A stretch of 36,320 bases of DNA from an uncultured Eisenbergiella sp. (GCA_947598825.1 CANQFM010000031.1:1-36320); one strand, 5' to 3'; positions 15,501 through 20,879 are shown, counted from the stretch's first letter. The notes: a model not told the origin generated them from the sequence alone. A program made the numbers and translations.

Positions 15501-16113
15501 AAAACACGGGCAAAGCGTCCTCATCCCAGGACTGCCGGCAGGCACAGATTATACCGTAACGGAAAACGATGCGGACCAGTACGGCTACCGCACAAGAAGC
15601 GAAGGCGAGACAGGGAGCATCCTTGCAAACGATACCGTATATGCGGTCTTTGTCAATATCAAAGATATCGAGGAGGAAGAATCCGGTACACAACCCGGCA
15701 CCGAGACGGAACCTTCCAGCGAAGATCCCGGCCCTGGCACAGAATCCGAACCTTCCGGCAGCGACCCCGGCACACAGTCCGGTCCTTCCGGGGACAACTC
15801 CGGCTCCGGCTCCAATCCTCCTTCAAGCGGCGATTCCGGATCCGGTTCCTCAACCGAACCGTCGACAGAGCCTCCGGCAGCCAGTGAAGCGCCTGCTTCA
15901 AGCGGCACGAAAACGCTGCAGCCATTGCCGGATCTTACCCTGGCGCTGACCCCGCCGATAAACGACGCGGGCGAGGCCAACGATGCCGACACGGAAGGCG
16001 CCAACGTACCTACCGGCGACGAAGCCGATCCATTCCTTTGGATGGCGCTTCTTGGCCTGTCCCTGCTGGGGCTGGCGGCGCCGTGGGCCATGCGCAGGAA
16101 ACGGCGTGGATGA
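3502..16113 (+). CDS. Giant wall-anchored protein with 26 Cna-B-like domains (4203 aa)
   Basis: A secreted, sortase-type surface protein, probably an adhesin or stalk. In order: signal peptide (1 to ~44, cleavage near VYA/AE); Ser/Thr/Glu/Pro stalk with a TE repeat (~46-213); an unrecognised domain (~215-405); two copies of a ~365-residue unit with FAGW...LYAVW (Listeria/Bacteroides-repeat-like) motifs (~406-1136); a Spy0128/FctA-like domain (~1137-1266); 26 Cna-B/DUF7601-type domains of ~107 residues (1267-4054); a Ser/Pro/Gly/Glu stalk; and NVPTGD, a hydrophobic helix and RRKRRG. Each domain has LxVxK near its start, YTVTE in the middle and FTNT at the end, the Lys/Glu/Asn set of isopeptide-forming Cna-B folds. 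The last lacks the Lys. The ATG at 3502 has AGGAGG eight bases upstream; a TTG at 3484 precedes that site and is rejected. The ligand is unknown and no sortase gene is in the window. Confidence 0.9.
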   Translation: MKRKGNDRIGKRILALTMAFAMLLSLDGFTGLTSITGPNPPVYAAEIDSAGSDPAKSGETTPAPASTTSEVSENQEETPPLAASQPSDSPESSETPEGSGSLESSETPEGSDTVESSSPAESSETGSSETPSTEYTDATQPATETETAFLTAPTVSETETVETSSEPEEPTKETETMTETPSATEVETETTVETETETETETETETETETETETLLEKPYRLMLANGDNGPKLLLAVKLQNGQYTLEVTYSGTYDLVGTDRGTGIVLERYSDDSNSSNFQQMTWDNKADISNYQISSTSFRILRDKDKKTPEPLSSNQTLSIPFSLAKIADLSSYSFRFHISIDDESGITYNEQPIPTLSGTEVKFEYSNGTITPASYTVDLMSGTVSSNGDSTGETNPDTPTGAYTLIYHLNAPDSSGETTTEGVDIYTVSQDSPDFILKSVGKTHKTDSNETIFPTNDKADSLKQGQYKDDHNVTYFFAGWDPSPSSFSSYDKIKYPISDIGNNKDNYRGFQPDTQIKLSAGTTDLYAVWMPESKAGLFGYVMSVNGASFNPSDQLLGDNGTTEQKQAQKYIVYDGGHGKGESDLFTISSDTPKYEPYQFIAWFNKSPSIDQDYIVRPSGQVQYNGEHSIYSLDAVWGSLTQGHDESHKFDSQPHAITFEPETAGSYVSHPQVEFYAGSYTSNQTQQQAFDSIFNSSTVSYEYTVTKDEDPNPVKTLVTQNVNDVPSFTDVGVYHYELNAYLNVPAQYTRNAEATSRIPIGNTKATLTITDEAVLVYHTNLPNNDDKEFRDNNPTKSGSEYTYNVQQLENVFEEKDFNNNSINRRSGHITIGNTTYYFAGWSKEKTIQGNYREIGYPVSVFKLGDDNTVRLLKDGLTLSTTNQVENLYAVWLTSPAMFGYTMTISTGDFKNSTTTGGKTLGDNGLTENGAKKYVVLDDRYNFNDDKDKHPITVTPEIPTDTSTGYTFLAWYNKNYTKGDKNTGGNDNNLNNPFTFPGGQVYFGNTNTVFSLDAVWGKLEAQNDRVPYDGEKHGLPDADLLFKGGKDQADLEKALNAGVTATYSVTVKKGDEQIGSPITGTLDSFNTLPLPAQCTDVGTYTYDISVTFTDANLLSGESPKPDTVTLTTTATLIIDPVLELSVAKELVGRDWKTDDAFTFQLTSPNGNASLSEPKTVEITREDQTESFGYIAYQGNAANDGSYTLRVSETPGSETGMTYADPQTITVAVKGNASGPYTLSGDGIKKDSANPNIYKKTVTFTNTSVPGNLTVTKTVDGKDADQKKEFSFTVTLDDTSINKTYGGMTFANGVASFKLAHGQSATATGLPAGIKYTVAETTEDPNYTVSSENEEGTIQSGETVTASFTNTLKTGNLTVTKEVSEGGDPNKAFRFTVTLDKTLSGAYGNMTFTNGTASFTLANGQSVTAEGLPVGTSYTVKEDAYTSYTSSLPAEGQTGTIQAGETAQVNVTNTWHTGNLIVTKKVSPGGNIYKEFTIYVNLDDKNITGTYGGMEFSNGLAILGLADGESATAKDLPAGLRYTVSEEPATGYQVTYSNNATGTIPADGSAAQVTVTNTYKGGTLKVTKTVVDAPPSDEGKEFTFKVKLNDETVHGPRGSVSFERGVATFTLKNGASIEIPGLPAGATYTVTEEDAGSSGYVTSSSGSTGSIPLNDTVVAAFTNTYRPGNLEIHKEVAGKGADPQKEFTFTVTLDGHPECNDQHGQLKFENGEATFTLKHGESITATELPAGGYTVTETSDDDYVTTVNGSQANSFTCSLSDGSHSATVNFVNRYKTGDLSISKTVSGTGFDPTRDFQFTVTLGDKTINGTYGDLDFTNGTATFTLHHGETKTAQELPNNTTYTVTETDANQHGYQIKEASKTGTIRYGATATVSFVNEYHTGGLTVEKVLTPGGNTTRDFNFTVTLTNEPLTGTYGDMKFENGVAKFTRRGGQSFTATGLPAGTGYTVTETGSGEYQVSYNNQTGTIPDGGTVTATVTNHYPAGSLTVSKTVVGAGGDLDKEFHFTVTLSGTGADIHGPRGSVSFDNGTTSFALKSGESKTIPGLPAHAHYTVTEAEANQGCYTTTSVGESGSIPDGGVASADFTNTYTTGNLSVKKAITGDSASRTRQFSFKVTLDSPISGDFGQMHFTDGVASFTLSDGQTISASGLPARTKYTVTETDGNQDHYVTAALEKTGTIPANSTAEVSFTNRYQSGGLIVRKSVSGSGANRSRDFTFTVTLDNGDPTHPINGLFGNMNFIDGTATFTLHDGQNAAATGLPAGTKYTVSEKPVSGYTTVFSDSASGTIPDQNTAVVNVTNTYHAGGLSVTKILTEGGNTQRRFDIHVELSDKSINGDYGEMHFANGAASFQLLGVDDDEEGANSKTATGLPAGITYEVTETEVNGYTASYTDCTGTIRDGETVSATITNTYDAGELTVSKTVADAPSSDTDRAFHFTVTLNDTTVYGPRGDASFTGGKTSFSLKNGESITIPGLPAGATYTVAEEEAGEGGYITTSTDASGTIPHNGTAEATFTNTYRPGSLTVTKTVVGEPADQQDRAFTFTVTYKDEAGKAITGKYGDMDFTNGEATFTLQNGESATAEKLPTGNYEVKETSDNKYVTTSTGASGTITTAGASATAAFTNTYKTGELTVKKTVTGEGGSKTRLFSFTVTLEGAAGEAINGSYGGMTFENGVARFTLKHGESKRANGLPDGISYLVTEDEADQNSYVTTATGDSGVITYGVPAEASFTNDFRRGDLTVTKILAAGGNTQWDFSFNVDLQDAAINGIYGEMEFTEGQAFFTLKGGESKTAKGLPAGTSYLVTEMRADGYTAKQENCEGTIPDGGVAEAVITNTYPAGTLTVTKNVEGAGADPEKQFHFTVRLSDSGVNGPRGTDTDGTLLSFTDGVAHFTLKSGKTATLQGLPAGASYTVTEEEADQGSYVTTAQNTSGVIEEDQTKEAVFTNTFTTGDLVVSKTVTGNGADKTLPFDFTVTVDNINSSSPINGTYGGMTFTNGTASFSLSDGEQKLAKGLPAGTKYTVTETNAAEKNYASNSVNSSGTIPFNDTARATFTNRYRTGNLTVHKTVVGNDPNSLRSFRFTVTLDNGTADKISGTYGQMTFEKGKAEFELQHGQSITAANLPAGTTYQVIEESASGYTSEATGDSGQIGDQRTATAEFTNTYHAGSLSVTKILTAGGNTQRLFDIHVELSDKHINGTYGDMRFVNGVASFQLLGVDDNGEGANIKTATGLPAGITYEVAETQPDGYRVSYTGCTGMIQEGTTANATITNTYDGGSLKISKAVRGDGADPEKPFRFTVTLSDTSIQGPRGTDADGNLLRFTNGSASLTLKDGQHVEIPGLPAGATYTVTEEEAGEGGYITTSTGASGTIPHGGTAEAAFTNTYRPGSLTVTKTVVGAPADQQGRIFTFTVTYQDTTGKTITGKYGEMDFTDSKATFTLKDGESITADDLPTGSYKVEEKADGEYATTSTGSSGTITKAVTSATAAFTNTYKTGELTVKKTVTGEGGSITKRFPFTVTLEGDAGKAINGDFGQMHFKDGVATFALRHGESQKATGLPDGISYTVTEDEADQNGYVTTTTGDSGKITYGAPAAANFINDFRRGNLTVTKILSEGGNIWRDFRFNVDLQDENINGSYGDLDFTAGQAFFTLKGGESKTAQGLPAGTSYSVTEMWADGYTAEPNHCKGTIPDGGTAEASITNFYRAGSLTVTKKIEGEGADPEKQFHFTVHLSDSGVNGPRGKDAEGQQIQFENGDADFTLKGGDSITIPGLPAEADYNVTESEENAEGYVTTTTGREGTIPLQDTVEAVFTNTYRPGSLTVSKTVVGAPETEKDQAFEFTVTYQDTAGKAITGKYGDMDFKDGTATFTLKNGESRIADTLPLGKYEVTETPAKGYAVTSTNASGSITKEHPSAAADFTNTFETGALHISMTVEGRGAEKDREFHFTVTLSDTGINGPMGQFASGESQLRAARAENGSDAQLNFTNGVAKFTLKHGQSVLIPGLPAGTDYTVTENDADQYGYRTRSEGETGSILANDTVYAVFVNIKDIEEEESGTQPGTETEPSSEDPGPGTESEPSGSDPGTQSGPSGDNSGSGSNPPSSGDSGSGSSTEPSTEPPAASEAPASSGTKTLQPLPDLTLALTPPINDAGEANDADTEGANVPTGDEADPFLWMALLGLSLLGLAAPWAMRRKRRG
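4018..4140 (+). repeat. Thr-Glu coding microrepeat in the N-terminal stalk
   Basis: Near-perfect runs of ACGGAAAC / ACGGAGAC hexamer-type units encode alternating Thr-Glu ((TE)n, residues ~173-213). The array is prone to slippage in steps that keep the frame. It probably forms an extended, possibly O-glycosylated spacer after the signal peptide. Confidence 0.75.
4717..6906 (+). repeat. Twofold internal duplication in the N-terminal region
   Basis: Two consecutive ~365-residue units (about 4717-5825 and 5826-6906) share the same succession. Each has a YHxN...YFFAGW/YYFAGW...LYAVW segment, then FGYxM...LGDNG...AWxNK...LDAVWG, then a beta domain with DVGxYxY and a closing LTITD/LIIDP. Identity between copies is moderate, so the duplication is old. 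Confidence 0.65.
7300..15663 (+). repeat. 26 tandem Cna-B-like domains with a four-domain higher-order period
   Basis: Each unit begins G-x-L-x-V-x-K and ends x-F-T-N-T-Y. Units fall into four types that cycle. One type contains GGN near its start (GGN codons at 7954, 9226, 10489, 11779, 13063 and 14368, about 421-435 residues apart). The next always contains GPRG and IPGLPA-like motifs (domains 4, 8, 12, 16, 20, 24). The array is therefore six four-domain blocks plus two final domains, the last also of the GPRG (here GPMG) type. Confidence 0.85.
10459..15000 (+). repeat. Recent eight-domain duplication inside the array
   Basis: Domains 11-16 and 19-24 are pairwise much more alike than other same-type domains. 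Domains 11 and 19 share a unique LLGVDD insertion. DNA around 11011 and 13600 is nearly identical for over 100 bases (offset 2589). The DNA offset is ~2.57-2.59 kb, i.e. eight domains. Confidence 0.75.
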
Positions 16114-16175
16114 ACCAGTAACAAGCCATGAATGAATCTGTAACAACATGACCCGATTCCGGAACCATTAAAAAA

Positions 16176-16233
16176 CCCGGTCTGGAGAAAGGCCCTAAAA
16201 CAGCCCTTCCCTCAGACCGGGATTTTTATTTTA
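16176..16233. terminator. Bidirectional terminator between the giant gene and the ABC operon
   Basis: Nine-base stem CCCGGTCTG/CAGACCGGG (16176-16184 with 16213-16221). It is followed on the plus strand by ATTTTTATTTTAT and on the minus strand by TTTTTTAATGG, so it can serve both convergent transcripts. Confidence 0.85.
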
Positions 16234-16285
16234 TAGGAAGCCCTGCCCTCCTGTCCTGGCGCCGCCAACAGGCAAATCTGCCGCG

Positions 16286-17497
16286 TCACTCGTGCCGCAA
16301 TGCGTCGATAGGACTCATCCGGGCCGCTTTCCGGGCAGGATAGATCCCAAAGAAAATTCCCACCGCCGAGGAAAACAGGGAGGCTCCCAGGACGGTAGAA
16401 AGCTGTACCCTGGCGGAAAAGCCGATCAGGGAACAGACCCCCCAGGCGCCCAGGACACCCAGCGTAATGCCGATCACGCCGCCCAGCAGGGTGATGATAG
16501 CGGACTCCGACAAAAACTGGATCAGGATGGAGGAAGTCCTGGCCCCCAGGGATTTGCGGATGCCGATCTCCCGGGTGCGTTCCGTCACGGACACCAGCAT
16601 GATGTTCATGACCCCGATGCCGCCCACCAGAAGGGAAATGGCCGCCACCAGCACCACAAAGGCCGTAACATAATTCAGTACGGAATTAACCTGATCCAGC
16701 GCGTCGCTGAAGCTCTCCACCATAATAACGCCCTGGCCCTGCACCTTATGCCGCCGCTCCATGAGCCGTACCGCGTCCCGGGCGATCTGGGACGCATACT
16801 CGTTCCCCTCGCCCATGATGTAGAAGCTTTCGCTTTCCGTAAAATAAAAGCCGAAATTTTCAATGGAATGCAGGGGGATTTCCATAGTCATGGTATTGCC
16901 GTTCATCGCGTTGACCAGGCTGGCCGCGCTGTCCTCACGCACGCCCACGATAGTAAATTCCTGCGTGATCCCGTAGATATCCGCTTCCACGCTCATCCCT
17001 ACCACATCCGTATTGCCGAACATCTGCCGCGCCGCGTTTTCCGGGATCACGCAGACCATACGGGAGGCTTCGTACTCGTTCTGGGAGAAATACCTGCCTC
17101 TGATGATCGGCTCGCTGGAATAGTATTCCATGGCCGGAGTGCCGCAGGAGATATACATATTCGCGTTCCCCTTCCGGGTGCTGACGGTGGCATAGATCGT
17201 ATACACGTCCGTAACGCCCTTCACATGATCCACTTCCTCCTGAACGGCCTGGAAATCTTCCTCCGTAAAATAGACGGGTTCCATACCGCTCTGGTTATTG
17301 GCGTAGATCACCACCTGGCCTCCCGCCATCTGGTTTAATTCGCCGTTTATCTCCGACTTGATCCCGTTGCCCACGGAAATGATCAGGATCACGGAAGAAA
17401 TCCCGATGATGATCCCCAGCATGGTCAAAAGGGATCTGCCCTTATTGCTCCTGATATTCATCAGGGCGATCTTGATATATTCCCACAACTGTCCCAT
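16286..17497 (-). CDS. MacB-like ABC transporter permease
   Basis: A 403-residue permease with one helix near the N-terminus (about 22-44: LLTMLGIIIGISSVILIISV), an extracytoplasmic MacB core domain (~45-275) and three C-terminal FtsX helices (~280-395). It ends in the family-typical KAARMSPIDALRHE. With the ATPase and adaptor encoded upstream it forms a MacAB-type tripartite exporter, which in Gram-positives exports peptides, antimicrobials or cell-surface components. It is the last gene of the operon, 15 bases after the adaptor gene. The substrate is unknown. Its position facing the giant surface-protein gene is not evidence of a shared role, because a terminator separates them. Confidence 0.9.
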   Translation of the reverse strand: MGQLWEYIKIALMNIRSNKGRSLLTMLGIIIGISSVILIISVGNGIKSEINGELNQMAGGQVVIYANNQSGMEPVYFTEEDFQAVQEEVDHVKGVTDVYTIYATVSTRKGNANMYISCGTPAMEYYSSEPIIRGRYFSQNEYEASRMVCVIPENAARQMFGNTDVVGMSVEADIYGITQEFTIVGVREDSAASLVNAMNGNTMTMEIPLHSIENFGFYFTESESFYIMGEGNEYASQIARDAVRLMERRHKVQGQGVIMVESFSDALDQVNSVLNYVTAFVVLVAAISLLVGGIGVMNIMLVSVTERTREIGIRKSLGARTSSILIQFLSESAIITLLGGVIGITLGVLGAWGVCSLIGFSARVQLSTVLGASLFSSAVGIFFGIYPARKAARMSPIDALRHE

Positions 17498-17512
17498 ATC
17501 CTGCCCCTGTTC

Positions 17513-19036
17513 TCATTCGCGCACGACGGGCATGACCTGCATCCCCTCTTCCAAATCCTGTCCCGTGGATATGACAATTGTGTCGCCATCTGCAATCCCC
17601 TCCAGGATTTCTACGTCAGTATCATCTGATATGCCTGTCACAATTCTTTTCTTCGCTATGACGCCCTCTTTTACCACATAACAGAAATCTCCCTCTGTGT
17701 CAGTGTTGATCGCCTCATAAGGAGCCAGCACCGCTCCCTGCGCCTGTGCCGTCAGGATCCGCGCTTTTCCGTCCACGCCCAAATACAGGTTTTCATCGGG
17801 ATCCTTCAGGGAAATGTCCGCGTACACGACGAGCGTATTTTGCTGGTTGTTCTGCGCCATGCGGTTGATCTTTTCCACAACGCCCTGATAAACGTTCCCG
17901 GCGATCGTGACCTCCGCCTGCTGTCCTTCTTTCACCTTTTCCAGTTCGTAGCGGTTCAGTTCCACCGTCACCTTTACTTCCCGGTCGCTCTCTATCGTAA
18001 CGAGCGCCGCGCCCTGGGCTGCGGTAGCGCCCTCTACCACCTGAACCTGCGTGACGATGCCGGAGATCCCGGCGCTGACCCCCGCTGCAGCCAGATCCAG
18101 CTTTTGCTTTGCTTCCTGCTGGCCAAGCTTTGCGCTCTCCACAGCGATTTGGCGCTCCTTCTGGGCATAGCCGTTTAAGATCCCGCTCTCCGAGGAATTT
18201 TGCGTGGATTCCCGCCGCTGGATCTCCTCCTGCATATCCGACAGCTTCTGCTGTTCAAAATCGATCAGCCGCTGCTGCTGTTTGATATTTTCCTCCTGTT
18301 CAATCATGTTCAGGTCGTTCTGCACGTCTGTCCTCTGATCTGTGACGTTATCGATGATCTCATAGATGCTTTCTTCTTCGCTGCTGCCGGGCGCCACCTG
18401 CGCCAGCCTGCGGTTCTGGTAGTTTAATTCCTCCTGCAGCTTTTTGTCCCAATCCAGCAGATCCTTCCTCCTGGCGGTGACATTGTCCTCCAGTTGATAC
18501 GTCAGGCCCTGCACATACTGTCGCTGGTTTTCCTCCATCGTCTTTAACTCTTCCAGGCCAATGGTGGCGTCCGCGTACTTGCTTTGATTTTTATTGCTCT
18601 CCTGCAGCGCGTTCTGATAGCTGCTGGACGCCGAAGACACCTCCAGATCCGCCTTTTTGCTGTTTTCCTCCAGATCCGCCGTGTCAAAAACGATCAGCTT
18701 TTGTCCGGCCTGCACCTCATCGCCTTCCGCCACAAGCACCTGGCTGACCTTCGCTCCCACAGGCGCAAAACAAGTCTCGCTTTTGTCGCTGACCACTTTC
18801 CCGCTGACCGAAACCGTCTCGTCCAGATCCCCCGTCCGGGCCCGGATACATTCCACAGGCACGACAACAGGGCCCGACGCCGCATGGGAATAGACGATGC
18901 CGGACACCAGGGCCACAGCCAGCGTCCCGATCAAAAGATACCTCTTCTTAAATCGCTTCCCCGTCTTCTTCTCTTTTCTTTCTTTCTCTTTTCTTTCTTT
19001 CTCTTTTCTTTCTTTCTTTTCCCTCTTTTTAAGCAT
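17513..19036 (-). CDS. HlyD/MacA-family adaptor of the ABC exporter
   Basis: A 507-residue membrane-fusion/adaptor protein. A very charged cytoplasmic N-terminus (Lys/Glu/Arg, residues 2-32) precedes one helix (~33-52). Then come a lipoyl-like hairpin domain (VSQVLVAEGDEVQAGQKLIVFD), a long coiled coil (~110-290), the second lipoyl half (ISGIVTQVQVVEGATAAQGA) and beta-barrel domains. The start at 19036 overlaps the ATPase stop by 8 bases and has AGGAGG just upstream inside the ATPase gene, implying coupled translation. The N-terminal tail is encoded by a perfect 15-base tandem repeat. Confidence 0.9.
   Translation of the reverse strand: MLKKREKKERKEKERKEKERKEKKTGKRFKKRYLLIGTLAVALVSGIVYSHAASGPVVVPVECIRARTGDLDETVSVSGKVVSDKSETCFAPVGAKVSQVLVAEGDEVQAGQKLIVFDTADLEENSKKADLEVSSASSSYQNALQESNKNQSKYADATIGLEELKTMEENQRQYVQGLTYQLEDNVTARRKDLLDWDKKLQEELNYQNRRLAQVAPGSSEEESIYEIIDNVTDQRTDVQNDLNMIEQEENIKQQQRLIDFEQQKLSDMQEEIQRRESTQNSSESGILNGYAQKERQIAVESAKLGQQEAKQKLDLAAAGVSAGISGIVTQVQVVEGATAAQGAALVTIESDREVKVTVELNRYELEKVKEGQQAEVTIAGNVYQGVVEKINRMAQNNQQNTLVVYADISLKDPDENLYLGVDGKARILTAQAQGAVLAPYEAINTDTEGDFCYVVKEGVIAKKRIVTGISDDTDVEILEGIADGDTIVISTGQDLEEGMQVMPVVRE
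18971..19015. repeat. Three perfect 15-bp tandem repeats in the adaptor gene
   Basis: CTCTTTTCTTTCTTT occurs three times without mismatch, inside a longer pyrimidine tract. On the coding strand each copy encodes a five-residue Lys/Glu/Arg unit (KERKE). Fifteen bases keep the frame, so copy number changes would alter only the length of the charged cytoplasmic tail. Confidence 0.9.
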
Positions 19037-19730
19037 GATGGCTTTCCTCCTGTGTCAGATCTTCCGTGATCCTCCCGTCCCCGATGCGGATCACCCGCTT
19101 CGCCTGGGCCGCGATCTCATTGTCGTGGGTGATCAGGATCACCGTCCGTCCCTCTTCGTGCAGCCGTTTTAAAATTGCCATGATCTCCCGGCTGGAGCCG
19201 GAATCCAGATTCCCAGTCGGCTCGTCGGCCAGCAGGATCGGAGGGGCCTGGGCGATGGCCCTGGCAATGGCCACCCTCTGCTGCTGCCCGCCGGACATCT
19301 CCGAGGGCAGATGGCGCATCCGGTTCTCCAGGCCGACCTTGCACAGCGCGCTCCTGGCCAGCTCCCGGCGTTCCCGCTTGCCCACGCCCCGATAGATCAG
19401 CGGCAGCTCTACATTTTCGGCGGCCGACAGGCTGGGGATCAGATTAAAGCCCTGGAAAATAAATCCGATCTCCCTGTTGCGCACGTCCGACAGTTCATTA
19501 TCGCTCATCCCGGACACATCCCTGCCGTGGAGGCGGTAACTGCCCGAAGTCGGTACGTCCAGGCAGCCCAGAATGTTCATCAGCGTGGATTTGCCGGAGC
19601 CGGAATGGCCGATGATCGCCACGAACTCATTTTCCCCGATGGAGACTGTGACGTGATCCAGCGCCCGCACCTCGTTCTCCCCCGGATTATAGATCTTGCA
19701 TACGTCCTGTACTTCTACCAGCATTTCCAT
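19029..19730 (-). CDS. MacB/LolD-type ABC transporter ATP-binding protein
   Basis: A 233-residue ATPase with all nucleotide-binding motifs: Walker A GHSGSGKST, Q-loop FIFQGFNLIP, signature MSGGQQQRVAIARA, Walker B ILLADEPTGNLD and H-loop ILITHDNE. It energises the exporter formed with the adaptor and permease genes downstream. I chose the ATG at 19730 because GGAG lies six bases before it; the in-frame ATG at 19742 overlaps that ribosome binding site and has none of its own. It is the first gene of the operon, under the promoter at 19761-19789. Confidence 0.92.
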   Translation of the reverse strand: MEMLVEVQDVCKIYNPGENEVRALDHVTVSIGENEFVAIIGHSGSGKSTLMNILGCLDVPTSGSYRLHGRDVSGMSDNELSDVRNREIGFIFQGFNLIPSLSAAENVELPLIYRGVGKRERRELARSALCKVGLENRMRHLPSEMSGGQQQRVAIARAIAQAPPILLADEPTGNLDSGSSREIMAILKRLHEEGRTVILITHDNEIAAQAKRVIRIGDGRITEDLTQEESHHA

Positions 19731-19745
19731 TTTCTTCTCCATTTG

Positions 19746-19789
19746 TACTATTGTTATAATACACTAATACTTTTAAAAAGGTTTGTCAA
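19746..19789 (-). promoter_or_regulatory. Promoter with overlapping imperfect palindrome, ABC operon
   Basis: TTGACA (19784-19789), a 17-base spacer and TAGTGT (19761-19766) on the minus strand. A 24-base imperfect dyad (19746-19769, 16 of 24 positions symmetric; TATTAGTGTA...ACAATAGTA) covers the -10 and start region. That placement suits a repressor operator of the GntR/TetR/MarR kind. No regulator gene is adjacent. Confidence 0.5.
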
Positions 19790-19923
19790 GCGCCAATCGA
19801 CAGATTTATTCTGTTCCGAACAGCGGGCATTTTATTCTCCGCCCGTTTCCGTTCTATTTTGAAGAAAAACATTTATGATTTGCCGCAGGCATTTCGGAAG
19901 ATTCTCTTAAGGCTTTCTTAAAC

Positions 19924-19961
19924 AAAAATACCCCCCGGCCTGTCGTTACGGGGCCGGAGGG
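19924..19961 (-). terminator. Terminator of ribU
   Basis: GC-rich hairpin (CCCTCCGGCC / GGCCGGGGGG, 19931-19961) followed on the minus strand by TATTTTTG. Confidence 0.85.
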
Positions 19962-19977
19962 CAAAAGAAAACCGCCG

Positions 19978-20703
19978 TTATTTTGTGTTTTTCAGGATCG
20001 GGCTGAGCTTTTTATAGACCAGCATCGTCACCAGGGAAACCAGGGTCCCCTTTAACAGATTTAGGGGCACCACGCACAGAAGTACCAGCCCTGCGACGCT
20101 GTCAATGGAGGGATGGATCGCCGCGCCCATGGCGATGATCGCGTCCAGGGGCAGCCCGAACATCTGGGAAAACTTGGGCAGCAGATACACCGCATTAAAT
20201 ACCGCTCCTACCACCGCCATCAGAAGCGTTCCCGTCACGATCCCCAGGATCGCCTGCCGACGGGTCTTTCTGACCAGATAAATGACGGAAGCCGGAAGCA
20301 CCAGCATACAACTGGTGACGAAGTTGGCCAGCTCGCCCACAAAAGCCGTGGAGGAAGGCTTAAACACCAGCTTGACCAGGATCTTTAAAAATTCGATCAT
20401 CACCCCGGCCACCGGCCCATAGGCGAAAGCCCCGATCAGCGCCGGCAGCTCCGAAAAGTCGATGTCATAAAAGGACGGCGCAAAGGGCACGGGGAACGAC
20501 AGGGACATCAGCACGCCCGACATGGCGGAAAAAAGACCGATCACGACGATCTTTCGGGTAGTCAGCACCCTTTCGGTATCGCCGTTTTTCTTTTTTACCG
20601 CTTTCTCGATCCCGTAGGCGATCAAAAAGGCCAGAAGCACCAGCCCAAGAAACTGCAGGACAAACACCAGGTTTTCCATGACGCTTTGCAACAGTGTGTT
20701 CAT
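19978..20703 (-). CDS. ribU: Riboflavin ECF transporter S component
   Basis: A 241-residue hydrophobic substrate-binding (S) subunit of an energy-coupling-factor transporter, about six helices. It contains family-type segments such as FPVPFAPSFYDIDFSELPAL and AFAYGPVAGVMIEFLKILVK. RibU binds riboflavin and works with a shared EcfA/EcfA'/EcfT module, which is not in this window. The FMN riboswitch and its terminator in the leader make riboflavin uptake the natural assignment. The ATG at 20703 has AAAGGAGA eight bases upstream; the open frame upstream of it crosses the riboswitch terminator. An N-terminal helix plus KKKNGDTER loop (about 10-45) extends the usual core. Confidence 0.92.
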   Translation of the reverse strand: MNTLLQSVMENLVFVLQFLGLVLLAFLIAYGIEKAVKKKNGDTERVLTTRKIVVIGLFSAMSGVLMSLSFPVPFAPSFYDIDFSELPALIGAFAYGPVAGVMIEFLKILVKLVFKPSSTAFVGELANFVTSCMLVLPASVIYLVRKTRRQAILGIVTGTLLMAVVGAVFNAVYLLPKFSQMFGLPLDAIIAMGAAIHPSIDSVAGLVLLCVVPLNLLKGTLVSLVTMLVYKKLSPILKNTK

Positions 20704-20756
20704 TTTTATTCTCCTTTCGCAGCGCAAAGGAAAAGTTCCCGTATGCCGGCCAATGA

Positions 20757-20794
20757 CAAGAAAAGCCCGGAAGACGATCAAATGTCTTCCGGGC
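20757..20794 (-). terminator. FMN-riboswitch terminator
   Basis: Eleven-base perfect stem GCCCGGAAGAC/GTCTTCCGGGC with an eight-base loop, then TTTTCTTG on the minus strand, ahead of ribU. An upstream pair ACACAGGCG/CGCCTGTGT (~20813-20872) may act as the alternative structure. Confidence 0.85.
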
Positions 20795-20879
20795 CTGTCA
20801 CCGGCTGCCAGACACAGGCGGATCCTGCTCCTCCGGATTCTTCCGGCTGTGCGTCCGATCCCGGCGCCTGTGTTCTATG

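Noticed and set aside
7300-15663. Possible CRISPR-like or noncoding satellite repeat
   Set aside because: The repetition is at the protein level in one unbroken frame with ~320-base units; there are no short identical repeats with unique spacers.
16292-17338. 348-residue plus-strand open frame
   Set aside because: Antisense shadow of the ABC permease; His/Gly/Asp-rich composition without domains.
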